Notes: generated by a model from the sequence alone, not told the origin. Shown: positions 8,768 to 16,894, counted from the first letter of the stretch. The stretch is 64,000 bases of DNA from Paenibacillus sp. (GCA_031254035.1 JAIRVF010000106.1:1-64000); one strand, 5' to 3'. Translations and numbers: made by a program.

Positions 8768-9028
8768 TCATCTTGGTTCCACAATTAGTTTAATTGCGGT
8801 CCGGTCCTCCCCATCAATCACAATATCCGTGAAAGCGGGAATACAAATCAAATCAACTCCGCTTGGTGCGACGAATCCCCGGGCAATGGCAACCGCTTTA
8901 ATGGCCTGGTTTAGCGCGCCTGCACCGATCGCCTGCAGTTCAGCAGCACCACGTTCACGAAGCACGCCAGCTAGCGCACCGGCAACAGAATTTGGATTGG
9001 ATTTTGCTGAAACTTTTAATACTTCCAT
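8768..9028 (-). CDS. spoVS: Stage V sporulation protein S
   Basis: The 86-residue Alba-like nucleic-acid-binding protein needed for coat assembly and normal septation in sporulating Bacillus. The sequence is the typical SpoVS: MEVLKVSAKSNPNSVAGALA, then GAGALNQAIKAVAIARGF and a final IKLIVEPR, at the family's full length. The ATG follows GGGGAGG with good spacing. A sigma-H-like promoter lies upstream at 9082-9106, matching the early-sporulation control known in B. subtilis. It is a single-gene unit between ymdB and the dipeptidase gene. Confidence 0.96.
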   Translation of the reverse strand: MEVLKVSAKSNPNSVAGALAGVLRERGAAELQAIGAGALNQAIKAVAIARGFVAPSGVDLICIPAFTDIVIDGEDRTAIKLIVEPR

Positions 9029-9081
9029 GGTAAGTACCTCCCCTGGGAATGATGATGGTTAGCTTCCACATACTAGATGTT

Positions 9082-9106
9082 ATTCGGGAGTGGCAAAATA
9101 ATTCCT
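9082..9106 (-). promoter_or_regulatory. Sigma-H-type promoter of spoVS
   Basis: The minus strand reads AGGAATT (9106-9100), 14 bases, then GAAT (9085-9082). This matches the sigma-H pattern AGGAWWW-N11/12-RNNGAAT except for the R. It is 54 bases upstream of the spoVS ATG. B. subtilis spoVS is known to be sigma-H dependent; use of this copy is inferred. Confidence 0.6.
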
Positions 9107-9176
9107 TCTTTTTGTCAATTTCGCCATTAAAAACACATCATTAGTCTTACGCTACCACATCTCATTCCCTATAGTC

Positions 9177-9427
9177 TGCTTTTGATCACGAAGTAAATCG
9201 GGAAGTAGCTCGGCATCGAATCTTGAATTCAGCCGGGCCAAGCCTACGCTTACGAAGTATATTTCCTCCGGAAATATTTCAGGTGCTCACGTACCCATCC
9301 TTACGAAGTCGTTTTCTACGAAAACGTGCAGCTCCGCTCCTCAGTCCCTGCTTCATCCAACTCAAGCGTTTTGTAAAAACGCACATCAGAAGCATACGCT
9401 TTGGTGCTGAAAACCGGCCTTTTGAAT
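9177..9427. repeat. Inverted-repeat element, family A, copy 1 (decayed ends)
   Basis: About 250 bp closely match 38222-38449 in the same orientation. Shared segments include TTTGATCACGAAGT, ATCGAATCTTGAATTCAGCC, CAGGTGCTCACGTACCCA, GCTTCATCCAA and GGTGCTGAAAACCG. The left terminal GTTCAAAAAG is lost and the right end has drifted to CTTTTGAA. It fills the space between spoVS and ymdB and has no gene. Confidence 0.7.
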
Positions 9428-9431
9428 ATCC

Positions 9432-10226
9432 TTAGCTCATAATCCAATCGTCCTCAAGCAGACGGATTTTCTCCATTTTTTTCGCCTTGCCAGTAGCATC
9501 GTCCAATTGGACAAACAATCCGTGGAGCTGCCATTTACCTTTATCCACCTGGAATCGGACAGGCAGTTGTGTTTTGAATTTGCGCAGCACCGCTTCCCGC
9601 TCCATGCCGAGAATACCTTCCCTAGGACCCACCATGCCTGCATCAGTCAAATAAGCAGTCCCTCCAGGTAAAATCGTATCGTCATTGCTCTGAACATGAG
9701 TATGCGTGCCTACGACAATCGAGGCGCGTCCATCCAAATGCCAGCCCATCGCGATTTTTTCGGAAGTGGCTTCCGCATGGAAGTCGACCAAAATGAATTT
9801 ATGCTTCTTACGCAACTGATCGACGATTTCGTCGCTTATACGGAACGGGCAGTCGATTGCCGGCAAAAACGTACGTCCTTGCAAATTGACAATAGCCAGC
9901 TCCTTGCCGTTTGCCTTGATTACCGTATGTCCAAGCCCGGGTGTGCCCGGAGGAAAGTTTGCTGGACGAACCATGCGCGGCTCATCATCAATAAAATCAA
10001 AGATCTCCTTATTGTCCCAAGTATGATTGCCCATCGTAATGCCGTGAACGCCCCACTCAAAAAATTCCTTGGCGATGGATTCGGTGATGCCCCGGCCGGA
10101 TGCAGCATTTTCCCCATTGACGATAATGATGTGGGGGTCATACTTCGATTTCAGAGAAGGTAGCGTATCCTTTAACGCTTTTCTGCCTACGCTTCCTACG
10201 ATGTCTCCAATAAATAAAACGTTAAT
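9432..10226 (-). CDS. ymdB: YmdB metallophosphoesterase, apparent ATT start
   Basis: YmdB is a cyclic-nucleotide phosphodiesterase that in B. subtilis affects biofilm and motility gene expression. The family metal motifs are present: FIGDIVG near residue 5, NGENA near 39, GNHTWD near 66, DFHAEATSEK near 150 and GTHTHVQ near 175. Homologues start directly at this beta strand (M-x-[VI]-LFIGD) and are 264 residues long. Here the codon at that position is ATT (10226-10224), eight bases after a strong AAGGAGG, giving exactly 264 residues. The only in-frame canonical start upstream is TTG at 10304. It has no ribosome-binding site and lies inside the end of a family-B repeat, so I reject it. GTT at 10229 is the other candidate. 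Confidence 0.88.
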   Translation of the reverse strand: MNVLFIGDIVGSVGRKALKDTLPSLKSKYDPHIIIVNGENAASGRGITESIAKEFFEWGVHGITMGNHTWDNKEIFDFIDDEPRMVRPANFPPGTPGLGHTVIKANGKELAIVNLQGRTFLPAIDCPFRISDEIVDQLRKKHKFILVDFHAEATSEKIAMGWHLDGRASIVVGTHTHVQSNDDTILPGGTAYLTDAGMVGPREGILGMEREAVLRKFKTQLPVRFQVDKGKWQLHGLFVQLDDATGKAKKMEKIRLLEDDWIMS

Positions 10227-10297
10227 AACGTTCCCCTCCTTGTATCCTAGAAAAACGTCGATCCGACGTACTTCCTTATGATTTGTGGTGTTTTTTC

Positions 10298-10511
10298 GAC
10301 TCAATACTAAAATTAGTTCTTGACATTATACGAGGTGTCCGCTATGGGTACGGATCGTTCTTCCGATCGCTGTTGTCTCCAAATTTCTTGATCATATTTA
10401 TTTAAAGGTTTGAAATTCAGAGACAAAGGCGAACGCTTTCGCTTCTTCAGATCGATTCCGTCCCCTCCGCTACTTTCGCTTTTTTGCCAGTACTAATCAT
10501 GATGTTGAGCC
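10298..10511. repeat. Inverted-repeat element, family B, copy 2, with an internal insert
   Basis: The ends are GACTCAA (10298-10304) and TTGAGCC (10505-10511). The first ~75 bp match 8520-8595 closely, and the last ten match that copy's end. It is about 110 bp longer than copy 1. The extra part includes a long hairpin (10373-10387 with 10412-10426, TTGTCTC/GAGACAA plus AATTTC/GAAATT). It lies between the rny terminator and the ymdB ribosome-binding site, so it separates two genes that are neighbours in one transcript in B. subtilis. Confidence 0.65.
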
Positions 10512-10580
10512 GTTTTTCTTCTTTCTAATTCAATGTCAGTAAGCGACTCAAAGTTATCTTTTCCAATATCTGAAAAGATG

Positions 10581-10611
10581 AAAAGTGGCCCCTATTATCG
10601 TGGCCACTTTT
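10581..10611 (-). terminator. Rho-independent terminator of rny
   Basis: AAAAGTGGCC (10581-10590) pairs perfectly with GGCCACTTTT (10602-10611) around an 11-base loop, eight bases after the rny stop. T-rich sequence follows on the minus strand. Confidence 0.75.
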
Positions 10612-10618
10612 CAAATCA

Positions 10619-12160
10619 TTATTTAGCGTATTCAACCGCTCGGGTCTCACGAATAACGGTAACTTTAATATGTCCCGGATAATCCAGTTCATTTTCGATC
10701 GTTTTCGTAATATCCCGTGCCAAACGGAAGGCTTCCGCATCATCAATCTTCTCAGGCTGCACCATAACGCGAACCTCGCGTCCGGCTTGAATCGCGAACG
10801 ATTTTTCCACACCCTCGAAGGATTCAGAAATCTCCTCCAGTTTTTCCAGACGTTTGATGTACGTTTCAAGCGTTTCACGACGTGCTCCAGGTCTTGCCGC
10901 GGAAAGAGCGTCCGCTGCGGCAACCAGCATAGCGATGACAGAAGTTGCCTCGCAATCTCCGTGGTGTGATGCAATACTGTTGATAACGACCGGATGTTCC
11001 TTGTATTTCTTCGCTAGTTCCACGCCAATTTCAACGTGCGATCCTTCCACTTCGTGATCCAGCGCTTTACCGATGTCATGCAACAATCCGGCACGTTTGG
11101 CGAGGACAATGTCTTCTCCAAGTTCTCCGGCCATCAGTCCGGTGAGATATGCAACCTCCATGGAATGCTTCAGCACGTTCTGACCATAGCTGGTACGGAA
11201 TTTCAGACGGCCCAGAATCTTGATCAGATCAGGATGCAGTCCGTGAACTCCCACCTCGAAAGTCGCTTGTTCGCCATACTCGCGAATGCGTTCGTCGACT
11301 TCTTTCCGAGACTTTTCCACCATTTCTTCAATACGAGCAGGATGAATCCGTCCATCCGACACAAGTTTTTCCAGTGCAGTACGGGCAATTTCTCTGCGAA
11401 TCGGATCGAATCCAGACAGAATAACAGCTTCAGGCGTATCATCAATAATGAGATCAATACCAGTAAGGGTTTCAAGTGCACGAATGTTTCGGCCTTCACG
11501 ACCGATAATCCGTCCTTTCATTTCCTCATTTGGCAATGTTACTACAGATACCGTAGTTTCAGCGACATGATCGGCAGCGCAACGCTGAATGGCAAGAGTG
11601 ATAACTTCCCGCGCCTTCTTGTCCGCTTCTTCTTTGGCCTGCTGCTCGATGTCTTTGATCATTTGTGCGGTTTCATGCCTTACTTCCTGTTCTACATTGC
11701 TCAAAATGATGCTTCTTGCATCTTCCATCGTGAGGTTGGAGATTCGCTCCAATTCGGTGACTTGAGTCTTGTAAATTAAATCAATCTGCTGTTGTGTTTC
11801 TTCAATACGCTTCTCTTTGTTAGCCACCTGTTCTTCTTTGCGTTCCAGCGATTCAATCTTTTTATCCAGCGACTCTTCTTTCTGCAACAATCGTCTTTCC
11901 TGCCGTTGAATTTCATTTCGACGCTCACGAGTGTCTTTTTCAGCTTCGGTACGGATTTTATGGACTTCGTCCTTAGCTTCCAATACCGTTTCCTTTTTCA
12001 GTGCTTCAGCTTCTTTCTTCGCATTTTCAACAATTTGCAATGCAGCATGCTCAGCACTAGAAATTTTAGCTTCTGCAAGAGATTTGCGAATAAAATATCC
12101 AATCACGAACCCAAAGAACAATCCGGCAACAACGAGAATGATCGATAGCCATAAAGGCAT
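10619..12160 (-). CDS. rny: Ribonuclease Y
   Basis: This is the membrane-anchored endoribonuclease that starts bulk mRNA decay in Firmicutes. The 513 residues show, in order: an N-terminal membrane helix (residues 3-24, LWLSIILVVAGLFFGFVIGY), a long charged coiled coil (about 30-200, rich in K/E/R/Q), a KH domain (GRIIGREGRNIRALETLTG, near 210-230) and an HD domain with HDIGKALDHE. The length is close to B. subtilis RNase Y (520). GAGGGGG precedes the ATG. A sigma-A promoter lies about 220 bases upstream, and a terminator follows the gene. Confidence 0.97.
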   Translation of the reverse strand: MPLWLSIILVVAGLFFGFVIGYFIRKSLAEAKISSAEHAALQIVENAKKEAEALKKETVLEAKDEVHKIRTEAEKDTRERRNEIQRQERRLLQKEESLDKKIESLERKEEQVANKEKRIEETQQQIDLIYKTQVTELERISNLTMEDARSIILSNVEQEVRHETAQMIKDIEQQAKEEADKKAREVITLAIQRCAADHVAETTVSVVTLPNEEMKGRIIGREGRNIRALETLTGIDLIIDDTPEAVILSGFDPIRREIARTALEKLVSDGRIHPARIEEMVEKSRKEVDERIREYGEQATFEVGVHGLHPDLIKILGRLKFRTSYGQNVLKHSMEVAYLTGLMAGELGEDIVLAKRAGLLHDIGKALDHEVEGSHVEIGVELAKKYKEHPVVINSIASHHGDCEATSVIAMLVAAADALSAARPGARRETLETYIKRLEKLEEISESFEGVEKSFAIQAGREVRVMVQPEKIDDAEAFRLARDITKTIENELDYPGHIKVTVIRETRAVEYAK

Positions 12161-12184
12161 AATTTCACCCCCTCGTTGGTTCCT

Positions 12185-12200
12185 CCAAGGTATTCCTTGG
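12185..12200. other. Hairpin in the rny leader
   Basis: CCAAGG-TATT-CCTTGG lies just upstream of the rny ribosome-binding site. On the plus strand a T7 run follows, but there is no plus-strand gene to terminate. In the rny mRNA it would be a leader stem about 25 bases before the start codon. Confidence 0.4.
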
Positions 12201-12378
12201 GGTTTTTTTCAACTGTCGTTTCAATTAACACGTTCATCATTACACAAATCGTAAATCAACGATTCTAATTTCCCGCAGGTAACGGGCATTATCCATATGA
12301 ATTGGCGCTAATGAATCTCACAGAAATGAGCCTTTTTTGGAAGGAAAAAGGGTTCTTTTCAGTACAAGATTCATATTC

Positions 12379-12408
12379 ATTTTAGTATTTGTGAAAAGAT
12401 ATTGTCAA
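12379..12408 (-). promoter_or_regulatory. Sigma-A promoter of rny
   Basis: The minus strand has TTGACA (12408-12403), an 18-base spacer and TAAAAT (12384-12379), close to consensus. It lies in the recX-rny gap and gives a leader of about 210 bases. Confidence 0.65.
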
Positions 12409-12441
12409 GAGAGTGGCTTTTATAATATGTTAACTTCCGCC

Positions 12442-13170
12442 TCAGTCGAACGGGAAATGTTCCTCATTCTCCTGTGCTTCGCCATCTTCACGAATTAAAT
12501 AATTAATTACCTTTCTGGTTTGCTCGCCGGAAAAGCCTCTTCTCATTAAAAAAGCTCCTGTTTTCCGTTTTCTATCCATGATTTCGCCGCGGGTCTGACT
12601 CCACTTTTTTCTTCCTACGACCAAACAACTCTCAAATTCCTGCTCCTGGCTTACTTCCGCCAGTGCTTCACTGATCAGCAAGTTGTCCACGCCTTTTTGA
12701 CGCAGTTCCTGCTTCACCCAAGCTTTACCCTTACGGTGGCTCGAAATGCGCTGCTCCGCCCACTGCTTCGCGTATAGTTCATCATTGATCAGACCTTCCC
12801 GCTCCAGCCGCTGAAGAGCCTGCTCTATAACAGCATACCCGAATTCCTTCTGCCGCAATCGGTCTTCTAGCTCCTTACTTGTACGCTGCTTTCTCTCAAG
12901 ATATTTAAGTGCCTGGACATAGGCCCGCTGCTTCTCATCGGCAAGCACAATCTCTTCAAGCTCCTGTTTTGTAAAGGTATAACCTTTAAGCATGCGGTAT
13001 TTGATCATAACGTCTTCATGGACGGACAGAATGTGTTCGCCAAAAGAAATAAGATACCGTCCTTTTTGCTTCGGCTGCCGTTCCACCGCCGTTATAATCA
13101 GGTCAATGCCATCCGGGAAATGCGAGATATCCGTGATATCCTGGTGCTTCTGTAAATCTTCTCCCTGCAT
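12442..13170 (-). CDS. recX: Regulatory protein RecX
   Basis: RecX modulates RecA filaments. The 242 residues are mostly helical and show the three-helix repeats of the family, for example ALKYLERKQRTSKELEDRLR, ALQRLEREGLINDELYAKQW and the C-terminal KTGAFLMRRGFSGEQTRKVI. An extra ~65-residue N-terminal domain is present, as in other Bacillales. The ATG follows GGAGGG. It lies downstream of recA but after a terminator, so it is probably transcribed mainly on its own. Confidence 0.9.
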   Translation of the reverse strand: MQGEDLQKHQDITDISHFPDGIDLIITAVERQPKQKGRYLISFGEHILSVHEDVMIKYRMLKGYTFTKQELEEIVLADEKQRAYVQALKYLERKQRTSKELEDRLRQKEFGYAVIEQALQRLEREGLINDELYAKQWAEQRISSHRKGKAWVKQELRQKGVDNLLISEALAEVSQEQEFESCLVVGRKKWSQTRGEIMDRKRKTGAFLMRRGFSGEQTRKVINYLIREDGEAQENEEHFPFD

Positions 13171-13289
13171 GTTTTCGCCCTCCTACACGGTATACTTTGG
13201 CCCTCATACAGCCCATATTGTAATGCGTCCCATCTATCACTCTATTGAGAGCAAATACTTTGCGGGGACCCCCAAAAAATATTCTTAAA

Positions 13290-13322
13290 AAAGACACCCC
13301 GGTCAAGTTCACCAGGGCGCCT
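13290..13322 (-). terminator. Rho-independent terminator of recA
   Basis: On the minus strand GGCGCCCTGGT pairs, with two G-T wobbles, with ACCGGGGTGTC and is followed by TTTTTT. It starts 17 bases after the recA stop. Confidence 0.75.
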
Positions 13323-13338
13323 CATAATAGGCTAACGA

Positions 13339-14400
13339 TTATTCAAGCTCCAGCAGTTCCTCTTCTTCCTTCTGCTCCGCTTCCAGCTCACTGGATGTAG
13401 GAGAAGGAACCAAAGTCGTAAGATTGCTTGCTTCCCGGATCTTGTTCTCGATCACGTCGGAAATGTGCGTATTCTCTTTCAAGAACTGCTTAGCATTCTC
13501 CCGTCCTTGACCCAGACGTTCGCCTTCATAGGAATACCAGGCACCGCTTTTGTTTACGATATCCAGTTCCGTACCGATATCGACAATGCTGCCTTCCTTG
13601 GAAATGCCTTCTCCGTACATGATATCAATTTCAGCCTGCTTGAACGGAGGAGCTACTTTGTTCTTCACAACCTTGACCCGTGTACGGTTACCTACAATGT
13701 CATTGCCCATCTTAATGCTCTCGATACGTCGCACATCAAGGCGCACGGAGGAATAGAACTTCAGAGCACGGCCACCAGGCGTTGTTTCCGGGTTACCGAA
13801 CATAACGCCCACCTTCTCGCGAAGCTGGTTAATGAAGATTGCGATCGTTTTCGATTTGGCAATAGCGCCGGACAGCTTGCGCAATGCCTGGGACATAAGG
13901 CGCGCCTGAAGGCCTACGTGGGAATCGCCCATTTCGCCTTCGATCTCAGCTTTAGGAACGAGCGCCGCAACCGAGTCCACAACGATAATGTCTACCGCTC
14001 CACTGCGAACAAGCGCTTCGGCGATTTCCAGCGCCTGTTCGCCAGTATCCGGCTGGGAAAGCAGCAGTTCGTCAATATTAACGCCCAGCTTGCTTGCATA
14101 AGATGGATCCAGAGCATGCTCCGCGTCAATAAATGCGGCTTGTCCGCCAACCTTTTGCACTTCAGCAATGGCGTGGAGAGCTACTGTCGTTTTACCGGAT
14201 GATTCTGGACCATATACTTCAATAACACGACCTCTAGGTAGGCCGCCGATACCTAATGCTATATCTAAAGCCAAGGAACCGCTGGGAACTACTTCCACCT
14301 GCATGTGAGTGGACTCACCCAGCTTCATGATTGAACCTTTACCGAATTGTTTCTCTATCTGACGAAGCGCGACTTCCAGCGCAGCACGACGATCTGACAA
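13339..14400 (-). CDS. recA: Recombinase RecA
   Basis: RecA carries out homologous-recombination strand exchange and triggers LexA self-cleavage. The Walker A motif is GPESSGKTT (near residue 66), followed by LLLSQPDTGEQALEI, the L1/L2 loop region (MGDSHVGLQARLMSQALRKL, FINQLREKVGVMFGNPETTP) and an acidic tail (EQKEEEELLELE). I chose TTG at 14400 because it gives MSDRRAALEVALRQIEKQFG, the family N-terminus, in 353 residues, with AAGGA ten bases upstream. GTG at 14418 would add six residues but has no ribosome-binding site. The LexA box and promoter lie about 250-300 bp upstream, beyond a repeat element that fills the leader. Confidence 0.97.
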   Translation of the reverse strand: MSDRRAALEVALRQIEKQFGKGSIMKLGESTHMQVEVVPSGSLALDIALGIGGLPRGRVIEVYGPESSGKTTVALHAIAEVQKVGGQAAFIDAEHALDPSYASKLGVNIDELLLSQPDTGEQALEIAEALVRSGAVDIIVVDSVAALVPKAEIEGEMGDSHVGLQARLMSQALRKLSGAIAKSKTIAIFINQLREKVGVMFGNPETTPGGRALKFYSSVRLDVRRIESIKMGNDIVGNRTRVKVVKNKVAPPFKQAEIDIMYGEGISKEGSIVDIGTELDIVNKSGAWYSYEGERLGQGRENAKQFLKENTHISDVIENKIREASNLTTLVPSPTSSELEAEQKEEEELLELE

Positions 14401-14429
14401 TAAACTCACATCCTTCACCGTTTATAAGG

Positions 14430-14631
14430 GTTGTTCAAAAAGTCCGCTTTTGAGTAAGAAAACCAATCGAGGTCAATTCAAGGATGAAGGGCCGCGATGC
14501 AAATGTAGGTTTTCTTGCGATATAGAATTCCATCAGCGTAGCTAGATAACGTATAAATTCTATATCTAACACGAAGTGAATCAGGAAGCACCGGCAACGA
14601 ATTTTGAATTCAACCAGGCCTCTTTTTGAAC
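14430..14631. repeat. Inverted-repeat element, family A, copy 2, in the recA leader
   Basis: The element is bounded by GTTGTTCAAAAAGTCCGC (from 14430) and CTTTTTGAAC (14622-14631), giving 10-bp perfect inverted ends. The left 25 bp and a segment near the right end (CACGAAGTGAATCAG ... GAATTTTGAATTCAACC) match copy 3 at 38205. The middle (AGTAAGAAAACCAATCGAGG and on) is different, so this copy is a mosaic. It sits between the recA promoter and the recA start. Confidence 0.7.
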
Positions 14632-14644
14632 TTTTATTACTAGT

Positions 14645-14673
14645 ATCATACCTTGTTTTGAAACGTTTGCCAA
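14645..14673 (-). promoter_or_regulatory. Sigma-A promoter of recA
   Basis: TTGGCA (14673-14668), a 17-base spacer and TATGAT (14650-14645) on the minus strand; each hexamer is one mismatch from consensus. Transcription would start near 14638, a few bases before the repeat element. Confidence 0.75.
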
Positions 14674-14682
14674 GCATTTTTT

Positions 14683-14696
14683 CGAACATACATTCG
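14683..14696 (-). promoter_or_regulatory. LexA (SOS) box of recA
   Basis: CGAATGTATGTTCG on the minus strand fits the Gram-positive LexA/DinR box CGAAC-N4-GTTCG with one mismatch. It lies ten bases upstream of the -35 hexamer of the recA promoter. Confidence 0.75.
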
Positions 14697-14753
14697 TTTT
14701 TTTATTCCACTCATTCTCCTCCCAGCATTTCGCCACGGATCCAGGGAAAAGAA

Positions 14754-14787
14754 AAGAACCGCAGCAAATTCAATTTGCACGGTTCTT
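14754..14787 (-). terminator. Rho-independent terminator of cinA
   Basis: AAGAACCG and CGGTTCTT enclose a second pairing, GCAAATT/AATTTGC. T-rich sequence (TTTCTTTT) follows on the minus strand, so cinA and recA are separate units here. Confidence 0.7.
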
Positions 14788-14850
14788 CCGTATATGAGTA
14801 TTATACCTTTTTCTGGATTACAGCACAACTTTCCCCAACAACAGCTTGGG

Positions 14851-16104
14851 CTAGTGATTAGCCAACCTCATCCATAAATGATAAAGCAGTGTTTTGACCG
14901 TACGGATCCGTATCGAGTCCCTATTGCCACTGAGTCTAAGCTCGAACACCTCGGTTTTTTTTCCACGTTCCGCAAGCCCGACGTAGACCAGACCAATCGG
15001 CTTGCGTTCGGAATGAGCTGGGCCCGCAACACCTGTAACAGAAAGTCCGAAGTCGCTATCTGTGATCATTCTGACATGCTCAGCCAGTACCTCGGCCACT
15101 TCATGGCTGACGGCTCCTGGCGCCTCCTCGCCTTCAAGCAGGGTATGAGGAACATGCAGAAGCTTCTCTTTCATTTGATTGGAATAACATACGATACCTC
15201 CAAGGAACATCGAGGAGCTGCCGGGAATAGCCGTGATACTTTCCATAAGCAGCCCGCCAGTACAGCTTTCAGCCGCGCTGAGCGTTAGCCCACGGTTTGC
15301 CATCATGTCCACGATCACTTTTTCGATTGGCACATCCGTATCGGCATACATATTTTGGGGAAAGCGTTTCTGGATTTGCGCTTCAACCGCTTCAAGCTTC
15401 TTCATCGCTTCGGCTTCGCTCTCCGCTTTGGTCGAAATGCGGACCGATACCTCGCCTTCCTTCGCATACGGCGCAATCGTCGGATCGCTCTGGGCCTGAA
15501 TCAAATCCAGCAGCTTATCCTCCAGGAGCGATTCCCCGATCCCAGCGAACTTTAACATCTTGGAGTAAATTGGCATTTCATCCGCCAAAGCATACTGCAG
15601 CAGCCACGGTTTCGCCTGCCGTTCAAACATCGGTTTCATTTCCTTGGGCGGGCCCGGAAGAACGATGTAGCATTTATCATTCTGGGCAATCGCGATTCCC
15701 ACCGCCAGCCCGGTTTCGTTCGGAAGCGGCGTGCTTCCCTCAATAACAAGCGCCTGACGGCGATTATTTTCGGTCATGACGATGCCGCGATTTACAAAGA
15801 ACTTCTCCACTTGGTCCATAGCTTGCTGGTCAATGTGCAGTGGGCGGCCCAGAACAGCCCCAAGCGCGTCTTTGGTCAGATCATCCTGGGTCGGGCCTAT
15901 GCCGCCAGTCAGCAGCAATATATCCGCTCTCTGAGCTGCATGTTCAATGGCATCCTGGAGACGCTTCATATTATCACCGACAACCGTTTGGAAATAAACG
16001 TCGATCCCCATACCCGCAAGCTCCTGAGATAAATACTGCGCGTTCGTGTTCACGATTTGTCCGAGCAGCAGTTCGGTTCCCACTGCGATGATTTCCGCTT
16101 TCAT
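14851..16104 (-). CDS. cinA: CinA, competence/damage-inducible protein A
   Basis: The 417 residues form an N-terminal MoCF_biosynth domain (AEIIAVGTELLLGQIVNTNA, then LLLTGGIGPTQDDLTKDALG near 62-81) and a C-terminal CinA domain (AAESCTGGLLMESITAIPGS near 279-298, later VTGVAGP). The latter is the nicotinamide-mononucleotide deamidase fold. This is the full-length bacterial form. In Bacillus and Streptococcus it is cotranscribed with recA; here a terminator and a separate SOS promoter divide the two. ATG follows GGGGGAG. Confidence 0.95.
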   Translation of the reverse strand: MKAEIIAVGTELLLGQIVNTNAQYLSQELAGMGIDVYFQTVVGDNMKRLQDAIEHAAQRADILLLTGGIGPTQDDLTKDALGAVLGRPLHIDQQAMDQVEKFFVNRGIVMTENNRRQALVIEGSTPLPNETGLAVGIAIAQNDKCYIVLPGPPKEMKPMFERQAKPWLLQYALADEMPIYSKMLKFAGIGESLLEDKLLDLIQAQSDPTIAPYAKEGEVSVRISTKAESEAEAMKKLEAVEAQIQKRFPQNMYADTDVPIEKVIVDMMANRGLTLSAAESCTGGLLMESITAIPGSSSMFLGGIVCYSNQMKEKLLHVPHTLLEGEEAPGAVSHEVAEVLAEHVRMITDSDFGLSVTGVAGPAHSERKPIGLVYVGLAERGKKTEVFELRLSGNRDSIRIRTVKTLLYHLWMRLANH

Positions 16105-16198
16105 GCTGTCACTCCCCCTAAATTAGCGCACTTAAAATACGTCTATCATTGATATATTTCAGACCGGCGCAACAAAATGCCTGAAATAGAAAGAAAAA

Positions 16199-16220
16199 GC
16201 AATAGGAATAGCCCTATTGC
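16199..16220 (-). terminator. Rho-independent terminator of pgsA
   Basis: GCAATAGG (16199-16206) pairs with CCTATTGC (16213-16220), followed on the minus strand by TTTTTCTTTC. It starts four bases after the pgsA stop codon. Confidence 0.75.
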
Positions 16221-16223
16221 CGT

Positions 16224-16811
16224 TTATGCATTGGTTAGCCGAAGCAAATGTTTGTTTTTTACAAAATAGTCGATCCCTGAGTAGATCGTTATCAAAGCAG
16301 CCGCCCATGTTGCAATCGTATCAAGCGGCACCCCGATCAGTTCAAACGGAAAATTGTTGAGCAACATCAGCACAATGGCAATGATCTGTACTACCGTCTT
16401 GGCTTTGCCCCACTTGCTGGCCGCGACCACTGATCCCTCCAGAAGCGCAATCTGGCGTAGTCCAGTAACCGCAAATTCACGGCTGATAATAACAACCGCA
16501 ATCCACGAGTCGCATTTGCCCATCTCGACAAGAGAGATCAGAACGGCTGCCACCAGCAGTTTATCTGCCAAGGGGTCAAGCAGCTTTCCCAAGTTTGTAA
16601 CCATGTTGTTTTTGCGTGCCAAATAACCGTCTATACCGTCCGTGCTTGCTGCCAAAATAAAAACAATTGCCGCGATCAACTGATTCAGTGGCAGCTCGTA
16701 AGAATTCCAAACCAGAGGCTCTGGATAGAAACTAAAGTTCACCAGAAGAAACACCATCATGATCGGAATCAGACATATTCTTGTAATGGTAATACGGTTG
16801 GGCAGATTCAA
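16224..16811 (-). CDS. pgsA: CDP-diacylglycerol-glycerol-3-phosphate 3-phosphatidyltransferase
   Basis: PgsA makes phosphatidylglycerophosphate from CDP-diacylglycerol and glycerol 3-phosphate in the membrane. The CDP-alcohol phosphotransferase signature D-G-x2-A-R-x8-G-x3-D-x3-D is visible as STDGIDGYLARKN followed by GKLLDPLADK. Several hydrophobic helices flank it. TTG at 16811 reads MNLPNRITITRICLIPI, the family N-terminus, with GGAGG seven bases upstream. The open frame extends 36 codons further without a ribosome-binding site, so I exclude that part. The product is 195 residues, the usual length. Confidence 0.95.
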   Translation of the reverse strand: MNLPNRITITRICLIPIMMVFLLVNFSFYPEPLVWNSYELPLNQLIAAIVFILAASTDGIDGYLARKNNMVTNLGKLLDPLADKLLVAAVLISLVEMGKCDSWIAVVIISREFAVTGLRQIALLEGSVVAASKWGKAKTVVQIIAIVLMLLNNFPFELIGVPLDTIATWAAALITIYSGIDYFVKNKHLLRLTNA

Positions 16812-16878
16812 TGTACACCCTCCCCGGAGAAAACAAACTTGAAGTATAAACTTAATTGATGAGTGTAAAATGTACGGA

Positions 16879-16894
16879 ACATACATATGTATGT
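16879..16894. promoter_or_regulatory. 16-bp palindrome in the pgsA leader, possible operator
   Basis: ACATACATATGTATGT is a perfect palindrome placed roughly 20-35 bases after the predicted pgsA transcription start. The surroundings (GGAAC ... GAACGTTC) contain LexA-like half-sites but not a proper box. The regulator is unknown. Confidence 0.35.

Noticed and set aside
10227..10304. N-terminal extension of YmdB from TTG at 10304
   Set aside because: There is no ribosome-binding site, the TTG belongs to the end of a repeat element, and homologues lack these residues.
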